The notes under the pieces are model-generated. The model was not told where the DNA came from and made no database searches. It saw only the letters and a program-made list of their open reading frames with translations. Positions 59,801 to 64,000 of a stretch of DNA of 64,000 nucleotides are shown one piece after another (position 1 is the stretch's first letter; the number at the start of each line of letters is the position of its first letter). Location of the stretch: the NCBI GenBank assembly GCA_911728435.2, contig OU452202.1, positions 17,587,135 through 17,651,134 of the forward strand, written 5' to 3'. Both the position numbers and the translations under genes were made by a program. Origin of the DNA: Apoderus coryli (taxonomy: Eukaryota > Arthropoda > Insecta > Coleoptera > Attelabidae).

Positions 59801-60903
59801 GCAGATTGTTCAATGTCTCACAATAAGACGGTGAATTGATTGTCTCATTACGAGGCAGAAACAATCTGCGTCGTGCAATCCAGAACAAAGACGTGGCAAG
59901 TTGAGTAAGGGTATTGTTTTTCAATACTCCTTTTCTGTCCCAAAAAACTGTGTACATGATTTTCCGGGCAGAAATTGTTTGCTTAAACTTCACTCTTTCG
60001 GGTGATGATGAATGTCGCCATTCCATGGATTGTTGTTTCGATTCTGGTGTGACGTAGGCCACCCATATTTCGTCACCAGTAACAATTTGGTCTAAAAGAT
60101 CTTCACCTTCATTGTGGTACCGCTCAAGGAAAGTCAATGCACTGCCTAAACGTTGAGTTTTGTGCAAATCCGTCAACGTTTTTGGAACAAACAAGTCAGG
60201 CGGCAGAATTTTATGAGGAGGCTATTCAAAAACTGGTGCCACGTTATGACAAGTGCCTCAATATTCACGGAAATTATGTAGAAAAGTAGATTAAGGTACA
60301 GGCTTTCATGTAAAAATAAAATTATTGCGATATCTTTGCACGTCTTTTTTTAATTCCAAAACGGTACTTACTTAAAAAACATGCTTCGTATAATAATTCA
60401 TATATCTTACCTTCCCATAACCTTTGAATATTTAACCTCATATTTGGGACCTTGGGAACTTGTCTCAGCATTTTCATCCAATCGCTCTAACACTTCACTT
60501 GTCAACGACTGAGATCGACTTCTAGATGAATGACTTTTCTGCAAATGCAAGATAAGAATTTAAAAATTCGTATAATTCCAAAGCTACAAATCAAAATTGA
60601 AAGTTTGATAATACATTTCGTATGATTAACTTCCGGGAATGAATATTTTAGATATACGATTATTATATATTTTCACAAAAAAAAATTACACATAATGTAT
60701 ACAATTTCTCATCGACTTCAGTCTTATTAAATATTAGCGTATGCGTAGAAATATTGATGAAGAGAATTTAAAAAAATTTAAATATTAAGAAATTTCCAAA
60801 ATAATATCGTGTAGTAGTAAACAAATGGGAACCGTTGGCAAATTAGCCTATTTTAAAGACACAATGGATTGTTTCCTACCTTTTTTCGTCTTATAGAACT
60901 CAT
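39459..60903 (-). CDS. SET and MYND domain protein, arthropod SmydA type (complete, 535 aa)
   Basis: Coding exons (high to low): 60903-60880, 60538-60411, 50506-50369, 50000-49837, 48189-47984, 47932-47738, 40318-40126, 40076-39762, 39703-39459; all in phase, 1608 nt including the stop. A short Ser/Arg-rich start leads to the split SET domain: first part GRYMVAKKNIAPGERILSEE. An inserted MYND zinc finger follows (CNGCKIQCLGCYKQ with CKNCGWPICSQTCPG and HSEIEC), then the SET core LLSHDCVPNTNHT and ITLSYAYTLQ, post-SET cysteines FFECHCNRCCD, a CPKCNNG pair, and a helical TPR-like tail. SMYD proteins methylate lysines; SmydA members are arthropod-specific and some may lack activity. Here the SH.C.PN and SY motifs are intact. 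The donor/acceptor choice between exons 7 and 8 (40126/40076) is the least certain join. Two introns exceed 7 kb. Confidence 0.9.
40368..41649. mobile_element. pogo-like Tc1/mariner-superfamily element flanked by TA
   Basis: GGGGAAAAGGAGGCACATT at the left and its inverted relative AATGTGCCCCCCTTTCCCC at the right, with TA at 40366-40367 and 41650-41651, mark a 1.28 kb element in SmydA intron 6. The motif GGGGCACATTCAACCAC and relatives (GGGGTAAATTCAACCAG, GGTTGAATCTACCCC) recur subterminally. Only the N-terminal part of a transposase remains. Confidence 0.8.
40919..41158 (+). pseudogene. pogo/Tigger-type transposase N-terminal fragment (79 aa)
   Basis: The frame contains FIVKRDTLQSRIKKLRKKYS, the psq-type helix-turn-helix of pogo-like transposases, and NELVFSSKYSVSQVFTKSQE, the start of the CENP-B-type DNA-binding half. 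It stops after IVQYIKK. Downstream remnants (RPSSLHTFSLDL) are out of frame, and the DDE domain is missing. Confidence 0.7.
41806..41818. repeat. Target-site duplication of the I-type element, 3' side
   Basis: ATGTATAATTGTT, identical to 47065-47077, directly before the poly(A) end of the element. Confidence 0.92.
41915..44775 (-). CDS. I-type element ORF2, reverse transcriptase and RNase H part
   Basis: Continues ORF2 after the homopolymer shift, with PAWWDDECDALVLNRKNAF first. RT blocks are intact: SYRPISLMSCLVKTFERMIK, CLFLDLKGAYDAVNLDIL, NNGIPQGSVLSPVLFNLY, the catalytic IIQYADDICIY, and AYNYLGITLDSKLLW. RNase H follows with its four acidic/His residues in VHIYTDGSKLEG, FTAEAMAIESALYW, IIITDSQAVLKS and WSKGHVGVTGNETVDKAAKS. 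A Cys/His block at the end (CDCGNTVGDLNHIFFAC) is typical of the I/R1 groups. About 950 codons are open without a stop. It copies element RNA at the nicked target. Confidence 0.93.
44760..45659 (-). CDS. I-type element ORF2, endonuclease part (frameshifted from RT)
   Basis: AP-like endonuclease: LQWNCHSINPRKSNLVNFL, the catalytic Glu in DIIVLSETWLKPG, then YGGVAILIKKHL, the FCGDFNSHHVLWGS Asp/Asn block, and GSDHLPIYI with its catalytic His. The frame ends early at MPKKKTI because a run of ten A (44768-44777 on plus as T) shifts it; RT continues in the next frame. One fewer A would keep the frame open. This is a recent mutation, an assembly homopolymer error or, less likely, programmed slippage. 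Confidence 0.9.
   Translation of the reverse strand: MDQLKLATMTGTLLTKNKCIRILQWNCHSINPRKSNLVNFLASEPIDIIVLSETWLKPGKVFKLSGYNLVNTPRDDGYGGVAILIKKHLTYFTISIQNAIEGLEYCAINVTDYKKNVVSVYKPPNVFVSDKKFESFFNQFDLVNTIFCGDFNSHHVLWGSNGNNSQGEHLIRAIDSTSLIVLNNGNPTRVSSINDGSVVDLTIVPAGIVDKIQWKVCEDPMGSDHLPIYITYQSPFNSFLIKPSTKWNDKKADWESFTSTVEKLINKNFDSENGDEMYNYLCHSISKSADNTMPKKKTI
45613..46899 (-). CDS. I-type element ORF1, nucleic-acid chaperone (428 aa)
   Basis: Gag-like protein of a non-LTR element, expected to coat the element RNA in the cytoplasm and to aid target-primed reverse transcription. Zinc knuckles are at about 215-260: CLNCLRYGHTKVQC, CQNCGEEHAQNDNC, CIYCKNNDHNSLYKQC (the first C-x2-C-x4-H-x4-C; the other two variant). 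The N-terminal half has a PRE/RRM-like region (GHYLQENNSFKNDIIDIKAI); the C-terminal third is Ser/Asn-rich and probably disordered. The frame is fully open. It overlaps the start of ORF2 by 47 bases in another frame. Confidence 0.9.
   Translation of the reverse strand: MNNSEGGPSGPPQVSTFPDLNNRYSASDTGPFYVFLEHKAKNLGRLFPIRVGHYLQENNSFKNDIIDIKAIGRNRVKVIFKSYMVANSLVNHECITKRDLLAYVPKLFTHKKGVVKQIDTFFTEEFLKQNIESPNKVIEVKRMKRKRYLEDNTSEFVDRQIIIVTFLGNKLPDRIKINMCSFIVEPYIYPVVQCLNCLRYGHTKVQCKGNSRCQNCGEEHAQNDNCQSEKYCIYCKNNDHNSLYKQCEFYTKQKKIKTVMAHNNVSFKDAEALVNNPSYAKVATNNRFEILNNLDNFPELSNATSSTNVTFKSNVLKPRYTYNTPSNNLSSNTSSKKRKATSPPQSPTESNRTKKPPNIVIPNPYRDEYMAQKSKIIIEFTSAIKNFIQNPNLVSEENIVNCISNILNIPTHSDGSIEISDDDRDSTY
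47065..47077. repeat. Target-site duplication of the I-type element, 5' side
   Basis: ATGTATAATTGTT, identical to 41806-41818, directly outside the element's CAGT start. Confidence 0.92.
47078..47737. other. Remaining SmydA intron next to exon 6, no element identified
   Basis: AT-rich, with a short (AAT)n run near 47370-47385 that may be a retroelement tail. No coding frame. Confidence 0.35.
48486..49038. mobile_element. MITE with 28-bp perfect inverted ends in SmydA intron 4
   Basis: AATTGGACCGCGTTATGCAT at the left is matched by its exact complement at the right; the perfect inverted match is 28 bp in all, to CATGAC. Inside, a unit containing GACTAA(A/G)CGCCAAAAATGG is repeated at least twice (about 48670-48790), and a relative CGCTTGGTCATGTTATG adjoins the right end. 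No target duplication is obvious and no protein is encoded. Confidence 0.8.
49040..49836. other. SmydA intron 4 remainder, no feature seen
   Basis: AT-rich DNA without recognisable coding or repeat content. Confidence 0.4.
51011..51047 (-). ncRNA. Hammerhead-ribozyme-like motif (extra U variant)
   Basis: Minus strand: GGA, CTGATGA, T, GGCT-TGTTG-AGCC, GAAA, CTAGTT, TCC. Stem I has three pairs, stem II four perfect pairs, and stem III is the palindrome ACTAGT. The same extra U follows CTGATGA as at 9041-9082, although the stems are entirely different. Downstream on the minus strand comes TTAAAGATTTTGTGGAG, resembling the AAAAGAATTGTTTGTGGAG that follows the 9041 copy. Confidence 0.55.
51165..51888. 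repeat. Compound fold-back repeat
   Basis: AAAAGGATTTCATGTCCGTA at 51165 and its complement at 51374-51393 form a 64-base arm pair (51165-51228/51329-51393). A longer block (51206-51335, containing TTTAGCAGGGCCCCAGTCTA) is repeated inverted at 51756-51886. Both use AATTTAATGGCAAAGCGG as an end. No protein is encoded. The structure suggests repeated inversion-insertion of one non-autonomous element. Confidence 0.8.
52420..52740 (+). pseudogene. Non-LTR retrotransposon thumb-region scrap
   Basis: Plus strand: SLVNDSIESVLSYGIVVWEG and LKPLIMLQKRIIKIIFNNTK, the 'Y.S.....L.YGI..WG......+..QK+.++.I' block that follows RT in Jockey-type elements. Nothing else of the element remains. Intronic in SmydA. 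Confidence 0.65.
53280..53672. repeat. Large hairpin (two about 185-base arms, 20-base loop)
   Basis: Arms 53280-53463 and 53484-53672 are inverted copies with scattered mismatches. The best-conserved part is TTCGACAAGACTTAGCTTGT (left) and its complement (right). The centre contains GCGAAATCTT.../...AAGATTTCGC. No inverted ends of a known class and no protein. It would fold into a long RNA hairpin if transcribed with the SmydA pre-mRNA. Confidence 0.8.
54686..56465 (-). mobile_element. Tc1/mariner-superfamily (DUF4817-type) element with long inverted ends
   Basis: TTATGGTTGCAACAAACGAA at 54686 and its inverted relative ending at 56465 start inverted ends of about 240 bases, including TTTACATGCATTTGGGGACC and its complement. 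Between them is a broken transposase on the minus strand. Intronic in SmydA. Confidence 0.85.
55194..56156 (-). pseudogene. DUF4817-type transposase, broken
   Basis: Starts at ATG 56156 with MSFSIEE and a stop. The N-terminal helix-turn-helix region is in a second frame: YGLCNANARPATREYQIRYP, RLRTTGSILPRV, STRRTSTQLALRRTTLWRVL. The catalytic domain is broken around the first Asp (YSDKPTFTRD). Later blocks are FQERFSINVRGDM, MWYQHDGAPTHH with the second Asp, and WPPRSPDLNPLDIL with the third. Block order matches the insect DUF4817 transposases from memory. Several stops and frameshifts make it inactive. Confidence 0.85.
57180..57720 (+). pseudogene. Non-LTR retrotransposon 3' end
   Basis: Plus strand: ERLVGLQYLTFIKKV, LPKYLMDKLIYRRNVHQVNL, MPRHTTTIFRRSFTYNAVTL, then a stop and a 200-base AT-rich 3' UTR with GGCTAAAACTTCGCC near 57695. 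The block order equals that of 58417-58890, so it is the same family. Confidence 0.8.
57785..57820 (-). ncRNA. Hammerhead-ribozyme-like motif (extra U variant), weaker stem I
   Basis: Minus strand: GCGT, CTGATGA, T, GGTC-TTAT-GACC, GAAA, CCGGTT, ACAC. Stem II is four perfect pairs and stem III the palindrome ACCGGT. Stem I pairs only in part (A-T, C-G, then a mismatch). The extra U is present again. Downstream: AATAAAATTATATACGACTT. Confidence 0.5.
58268..59262. repeat. Inverted-repeat element split by a retrotransposon
   Basis: The arms 58268-58390 and 59138-59262 are inverted copies (GTCCGGAAAAGAATTGTTTCC on one side has its relative GGAAACAATGCATTTCCGGAC on the other; also AAATTTGGCAGC/GCTGCCAAATTT). 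Everything between is the retrotransposon fragment described below, so the DNA element was the target. Confidence 0.75.
58400..59125 (+). pseudogene. Non-LTR retrotransposon 3' end with (ATT)n tail
   Basis: Plus strand, open for 157 codons: CDSLVLSHFNYCSAVYTPCL, RIQQIQNCCVRLIGGIRKFE, MPRHRSAMFERSFSYTVSCM, SKFLKVKLLEFV and a stop. A 3' UTR with CTCAACTTCGCCAATTGTG and a tail (ATT)n at 59109-59122 follow. It is truncated before the RT catalytic block. It is the better-preserved relative of 4590-5340 and 57180-57720. Confidence 0.88.
59500..59818 (+). pseudogene. mariner transposase middle part, left arm
   Basis: MLTDLHKTQRLGSALTFLE, a stop at 59581, then the first catalytic block TGDETWVAYVTPESKQQSME, SSSPKRVRFKQTISARKIMC and TVFWDRKGVLKND. 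It then runs into inverted mariner sequence. The second and third catalytic blocks are absent. Confidence 0.85.
59766..60194 (-). pseudogene. mariner transposase middle part, right arm
   Basis: Uninterrupted for 142 codons: FVPKTLTDLHKTQRLGSALT, VTGDEIWVAYVTPESKQQSM, SSSPERVKFKQTISARKIMY, TVFWDRKGVLKNNTL. Past the centre it ends with INSPSYCETLNNLRRAIQNK. The right arm has no stop where the left arm has one, so the arms have diverged since the duplication. It cannot be catalytic without the downstream Asp residues. Confidence 0.85.
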
Positions 60904-60909
60904 ATCTTC

Positions 60910-61506
60910 TTCCACAAAAACTATAGCACCAGGTATTGTTTTCGACTAACCGTTTAGCAATTTTTCTACGCAAAAATTAGCACATTTGTTATTTACAGTT
61001 TATTGTACGAGCGTTGTTTTCATAATAAAGATGAGGCGACGTTAAAATCAAATAAAAGCGCGTACGGGTTTTTTAAAAAATAAAAATTTTGGCGATATGT
61101 CCCTCACTACCACGTGAACAATGTGGGAGAACGCATATTAACGATTGTAGTAGATATGCCGAACTATATGTAATAAAAGCAACAAGAGTTTAAATTTAAA
61201 ATTATCTTTTCTGTGCTCAGAATTTTTTCGGATGGCGAAATTGGCAATAAATCAACGAAACGATAAAGATATATTTCTTTACCTTTACACCAGGGTATAC
61301 GAGAACTATACAGTGGGTGGAACTATTTTGTCATGGTCCCTGAATAGTAGGTATATTATACACCTAAGAACTAAAAGGACTCTATTTAACCTGAGGCGAC
61401 AAAGTTGTAACGTCGAGGGATAAATAGGCACTTAGTTACGCGGTTTATACGATATTTTATGCACTTTGAAAACATATTTAAAAGAGGTAAATCCAACATG
61501 ATGGAC
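60910..61506. other. Region upstream of SmydA (promoter side)
   Basis: The start codon of SmydA is at 60903 on the minus strand, so its promoter should lie here. No core promoter motif is convincing and no other gene is visible. Confidence 0.3.
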
Positions 61507-61514
61507 GTAGGTAC

Positions 61515-63186
61515 CATGGGCGTTGTCCAGGGATTAAAAAAATAAAATTATTTAACTAAAAAAATGTAAATTCAAATGATCCTACCCTACTTACTTCCTT
61601 AACCTCTTAACTGGGTATGTCAGATATTTTCGCATCCTAAAAAGTTAGATTTCGTGAGTAAGACGTGACGAATATATTCGCATAACGATTTACGATACTG
61701 AGCGAACCTCCTTAACAAACCCTGACGCAAAATAAAAAAGCAGCGCTCCCGGTGGAGGTGCATATGATGATGCGAGAAGAATTTCTGGGGTTCATGGAAC
61801 TAAGTGCCATGGATGCTATTTCTTTAGCCTCAGCCATTGATAGTTTCCTAGCCAACGCACGCCTTGACCCTGAAAAGTGCGTCGGACAAGGGTACGTTGG
61901 GTGTTCCACCAATGCTGAAAAGGACGGAGGCGTAAAAAAATTATTCGGGACAGTAACGCCTGGGCTGTATTTTCATTGTGCTACCCACAAACTTAATTTA
62001 GTGGTAAACCAGTTAGCAGTTATTCGAAACACACTGGCCACAATAAAAGAAATAATAATATTTTTTAGAGAATCCCCACTTCGGCGAAAATTTGTTTTAA
62101 ACGTGCCGATGTTCTGTGAGACCTGCTAGTGTCAAAAATACAGAAACATCGCCATTTTTAGGGAGCATTATGTAAAAATCGTGGCAGCTTTAAAAACGCT
62201 CTTGATAGATGGCAATGCAGCTACGAGAAAAGCTGCTTTTCAAATACATTGTGCTACTTCAAATTCTGCGTTTATTGTTAATGGCTGCTCAATAGCAAAA
62301 TATTCTGCATTTTTGCAACCAGTTGTAAATGTTTTGCAGTCAAAAAGTTGGGACTTATTACAATGTATGAATCATATGAAAAGTATTACAAGCCTCTTAA
62401 AAACACACTAGGAAAATGTTAATGACGACAGCCTAAACATAATAAACGAAGCCGAAAAAATTGCCGAGGACCTTAATACGGACTAAAATTCCGAGAGTTA
62501 CAAATCGACAAACGCTTCGTGCAAATCCTCCAGGAGGTTCTCGTACTTCATCTTTCATAATTCCGTATCTGGATTCATTGATAATGTCTTTAGGACAGCG
62601 ATTCTCTAATGCAAATCTGCCAGCCTATGAGTTGCTTACATTACACCCTAATATATTTCTTGCTTTACCATTTGCTCAGTTTTTTTAAAAAAGTTAAAAT
62701 CTTTTGGGACTACTACAACTTAAACGAGATTTTGGCTGAAGTGGAACTACGATATAATCTGTGGAAAGAAAAAAAATTCAGACTCGAAGTTAAAAGAAAT
62801 TGAACTAGTTAAAGAAGCTCAATCTTTTTACCCAGGCATTAAAAAAGCGCTCAAATTTCACTCGCGCAACCTTGCACTACCTGCACAATAGAAATATCAT
62901 TCAGCACCTTGCGTCGGATAAAAACTTGGTTACGATCAACAATGTTGGAACAACGGCTTGTTAAACTTTGCATGATGAGCGTCCATCGAAAAAGAGTTTT
63001 AAACGGGAAGAATCAGTTTGAAAAAGAAATTTTATCCAAGTTTTGCCAAAATTGTAGGAAGTTAATCCTAAAATAATATAATTATGAGTTATGAACCCAA
63101 TATGGTTTTTTAATAAATTTTTTATGTTAAGATGAGTTTGCTCGTTTTGTTGCCCCACCCTGGGGAACACCCTGGCTACGCCCATG
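61515..63186 (+). mobile_element. hAT element relic with 8-bp target duplications
   Basis: CATGGGCGTTGTCCAGGG opens the left end; the right end (complement CATGGGCGTAGCCAGGG) is the usual hAT 'CAGGGGCGTAGCC' type. GTAGGTAC is exactly duplicated at 61507-61514 and 63187-63194. The 1.67 kb interior is the second half of a ZMYM1/DUF4371-type hAT transposase, broken in several places. Confidence 0.92.
61752..63078 (+). pseudogene. hAT transposase (ZMYM1-like), broken
   Basis: Pieces in order, in shifting frames: REEFLGFMELSAMDAISLAS, CVGQGYVGCSTNAEKDGGVK, LYFHCATHKLNLVVNQLAVI, FFRESPLRRKF, a stop, CSIAKYSAFLQPVVNVLQSK, PRVTNRQTLRANPPGGSRTS, YLDSLIMSLGQRFSNANLPA, and the C-terminal dimerisation block FSTLRRIKTWLRSTM with SVHRKRV. 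The N-terminal zinc finger and first catalytic region are missing, so the copy was internally deleted before or after insertion. Confidence 0.9.
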
Positions 63187-63199
63187 GTAGGTACCCATG

Positions 63200-63765
63200 T
63201 ATTATATTGGATACCTGCTATATTTAAAAAATGTCATGAAGGTTATTGTCTAGTTTTTATATTGTTGATACATCAAAATCCGTTATTAAAATTAAGATAG
63301 TTTATGTCAATTTTAGAGGTTGCCAAAGTTTTCTCGCCTCCTGGGTTTTTTATAATTCTTTAAAAAACCTAAAACTACCTAAAAATTATAAGAAAACGCA
63401 AGAAAATTTCAAAAGAATATTCACAGGAAACAACTCTGGACATGATGCTTATACCTGAAATTTTAATTACTCCATTGCCCGATTGAGATTCCTCAGATGA
63501 AGACTTAGATCCGAACTTTAGAATTTGTTAACTTTAATGTTTATTGTATGTTTATTTTTTTAAGTCAGATTTGATATTGATAAATTTGTTTCAAACGAAC
63601 TTGTTTAATAAACATTTTAGTATATTGACTTTTATTCTCCGCAATTTTTCACTTAATATCTTTCCTCTAGAATTTTTACTGTCACACCATGTATGATTTT
63701 TTAACATAGTCTATTTCACCTATATTTTTTATCGTTATGAACTATTTTGTATTTAATGTTTTCTC
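63200..63765. other. No gene seen between hAT relic and right-edge transposase
   Basis: AT-rich sequence with no recognisable domain. GGACACCCTGTATATTTACG at 63770 is one more of the GGGTGTCC-type ends. Confidence 0.35.
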
Positions 63766-63877
63766 TCAAGGACACCCTGTATATTTACGTCGCTTAAGAA
63801 AACTTAGGTAATATCAATTTTGGGAATTATACAACGTATTTCGCATTGAGTGTCTTTTCCGTTTAATTTTTTTTTTC

Positions 63878-64000
63878 TAAATTGGCCAAATACCCCACTG
63901 CACCGTTATACTATAATTTATGGGGCTGGTTTAAAGATGAGGTTTATAAAATAACAGTCGATAATCGGGAGGCATTAATTAGAAGCATTAGGAATGCTTC
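63878..64000 (+). pseudogene. Transposase C-terminal fragment, cut by the window edge
   Basis: In frame from about 63884: YYNLWGWFKDEVYKITVDNR and ALIRSIRNA. This is the 'LWG.LK..VY......REEL..RI..A' tail of DUF4817-type or related Tc1/mariner-superfamily transposases. Its first part is missing and it continues past 64000. Confidence 0.65.

Larger units (their letters stand above)
59284..60395. mobile_element. Giant mariner fold-back (two about 540-base arms)
   Basis: The left arm (59284-59819) and right arm (59858-60395) are almost identical inverted copies around a 40-base centre. Each arm consists of the mariner's 3' end (EFYEEGIQKLVPRYDKCLNL, LHGNYVEK) joined in opposite orientation to its middle part (DLHKTQRLGSALTFLERYHN, VTGDETWVAYVTPESKQQSM, RKIMCTVFWDRKGVL). 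The outer ends share TTTTTTAAGTACGTACCGTT. The right end lies about 16 bases below SmydA exon 2 (60411). Confidence 0.9.

Noticed and set aside
61232..61423. Plus-strand 63-codon frame as a gene upstream of the hAT
   Set aside because: No domain, no splice context, and length expected by chance.

Overview
This is AT-rich animal DNA with large introns and many transposons, almost certainly from an insect. The reasons are four spliced genes with insect-type products (a pickpocket DEG/ENaC channel, an arthropod-style SmydA SET/MYND protein, the BTB protein known in Drosophila as gprs, and a DUF4485-like protein) and a repeat load of mariner, hAT, pogo-like, DUF4817-type, Jockey/I-type and copia elements. 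I cannot place it to order from the sequence alone. No bacterial operon, CRISPR array or rRNA was seen.

Layout. (1) 51-17287, minus strand: the first 22 coding exons (1044 codons, every junction in phase) of a long acidic, proline- and alanine-rich protein with an N-terminal DUF4485-like segment. The 3' end lies beyond the left edge. Its introns hold a mariner, a Harbinger-like element with an old retrotransposon piece inside, a fold-back element with two hammerhead-like motifs, a mariner broken by a copia fragment, and a TTAA-flanked MITE. (2) 17300-22800: no coding gene found, one 5'-truncated non-LTR retrotransposon and a tRNA-Ala-like sequence. (3) 22825-31089, plus strand: gprs (BTB-BACK), eight coding exons, with a possible longer C-terminus past an in-frame stop. 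(4) 34099-38018, plus strand: a complete nine-exon pickpocket channel of 575 aa. (5) 39459-60903, minus strand: a complete nine-exon SmydA gene of 535 aa. Its introns are packed with elements, including a nearly intact 5.25 kb I-type retrotransposon (41819-47064) with poly(A) and a 13-bp target duplication. (6) 61515-64000: a hAT relic with 8-bp target duplications and the edge of another transposase.

The four host genes are unrelated neighbours, not an operon or pathway. The most interesting non-coding signal is a set of hammerhead ribozyme motifs inside repeats. One at 27042-27085 (minus) has every invariant core residue and all three stems. Four others, in three unrelated repeats, share the same layout and palindromic short stem III, but carry one extra U between the CUGAUGA core and stem II. 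This fits the small-stem-III hammerheads described in Penelope-like elements and retrozymes; the recurrent extra U is the part that may be new.
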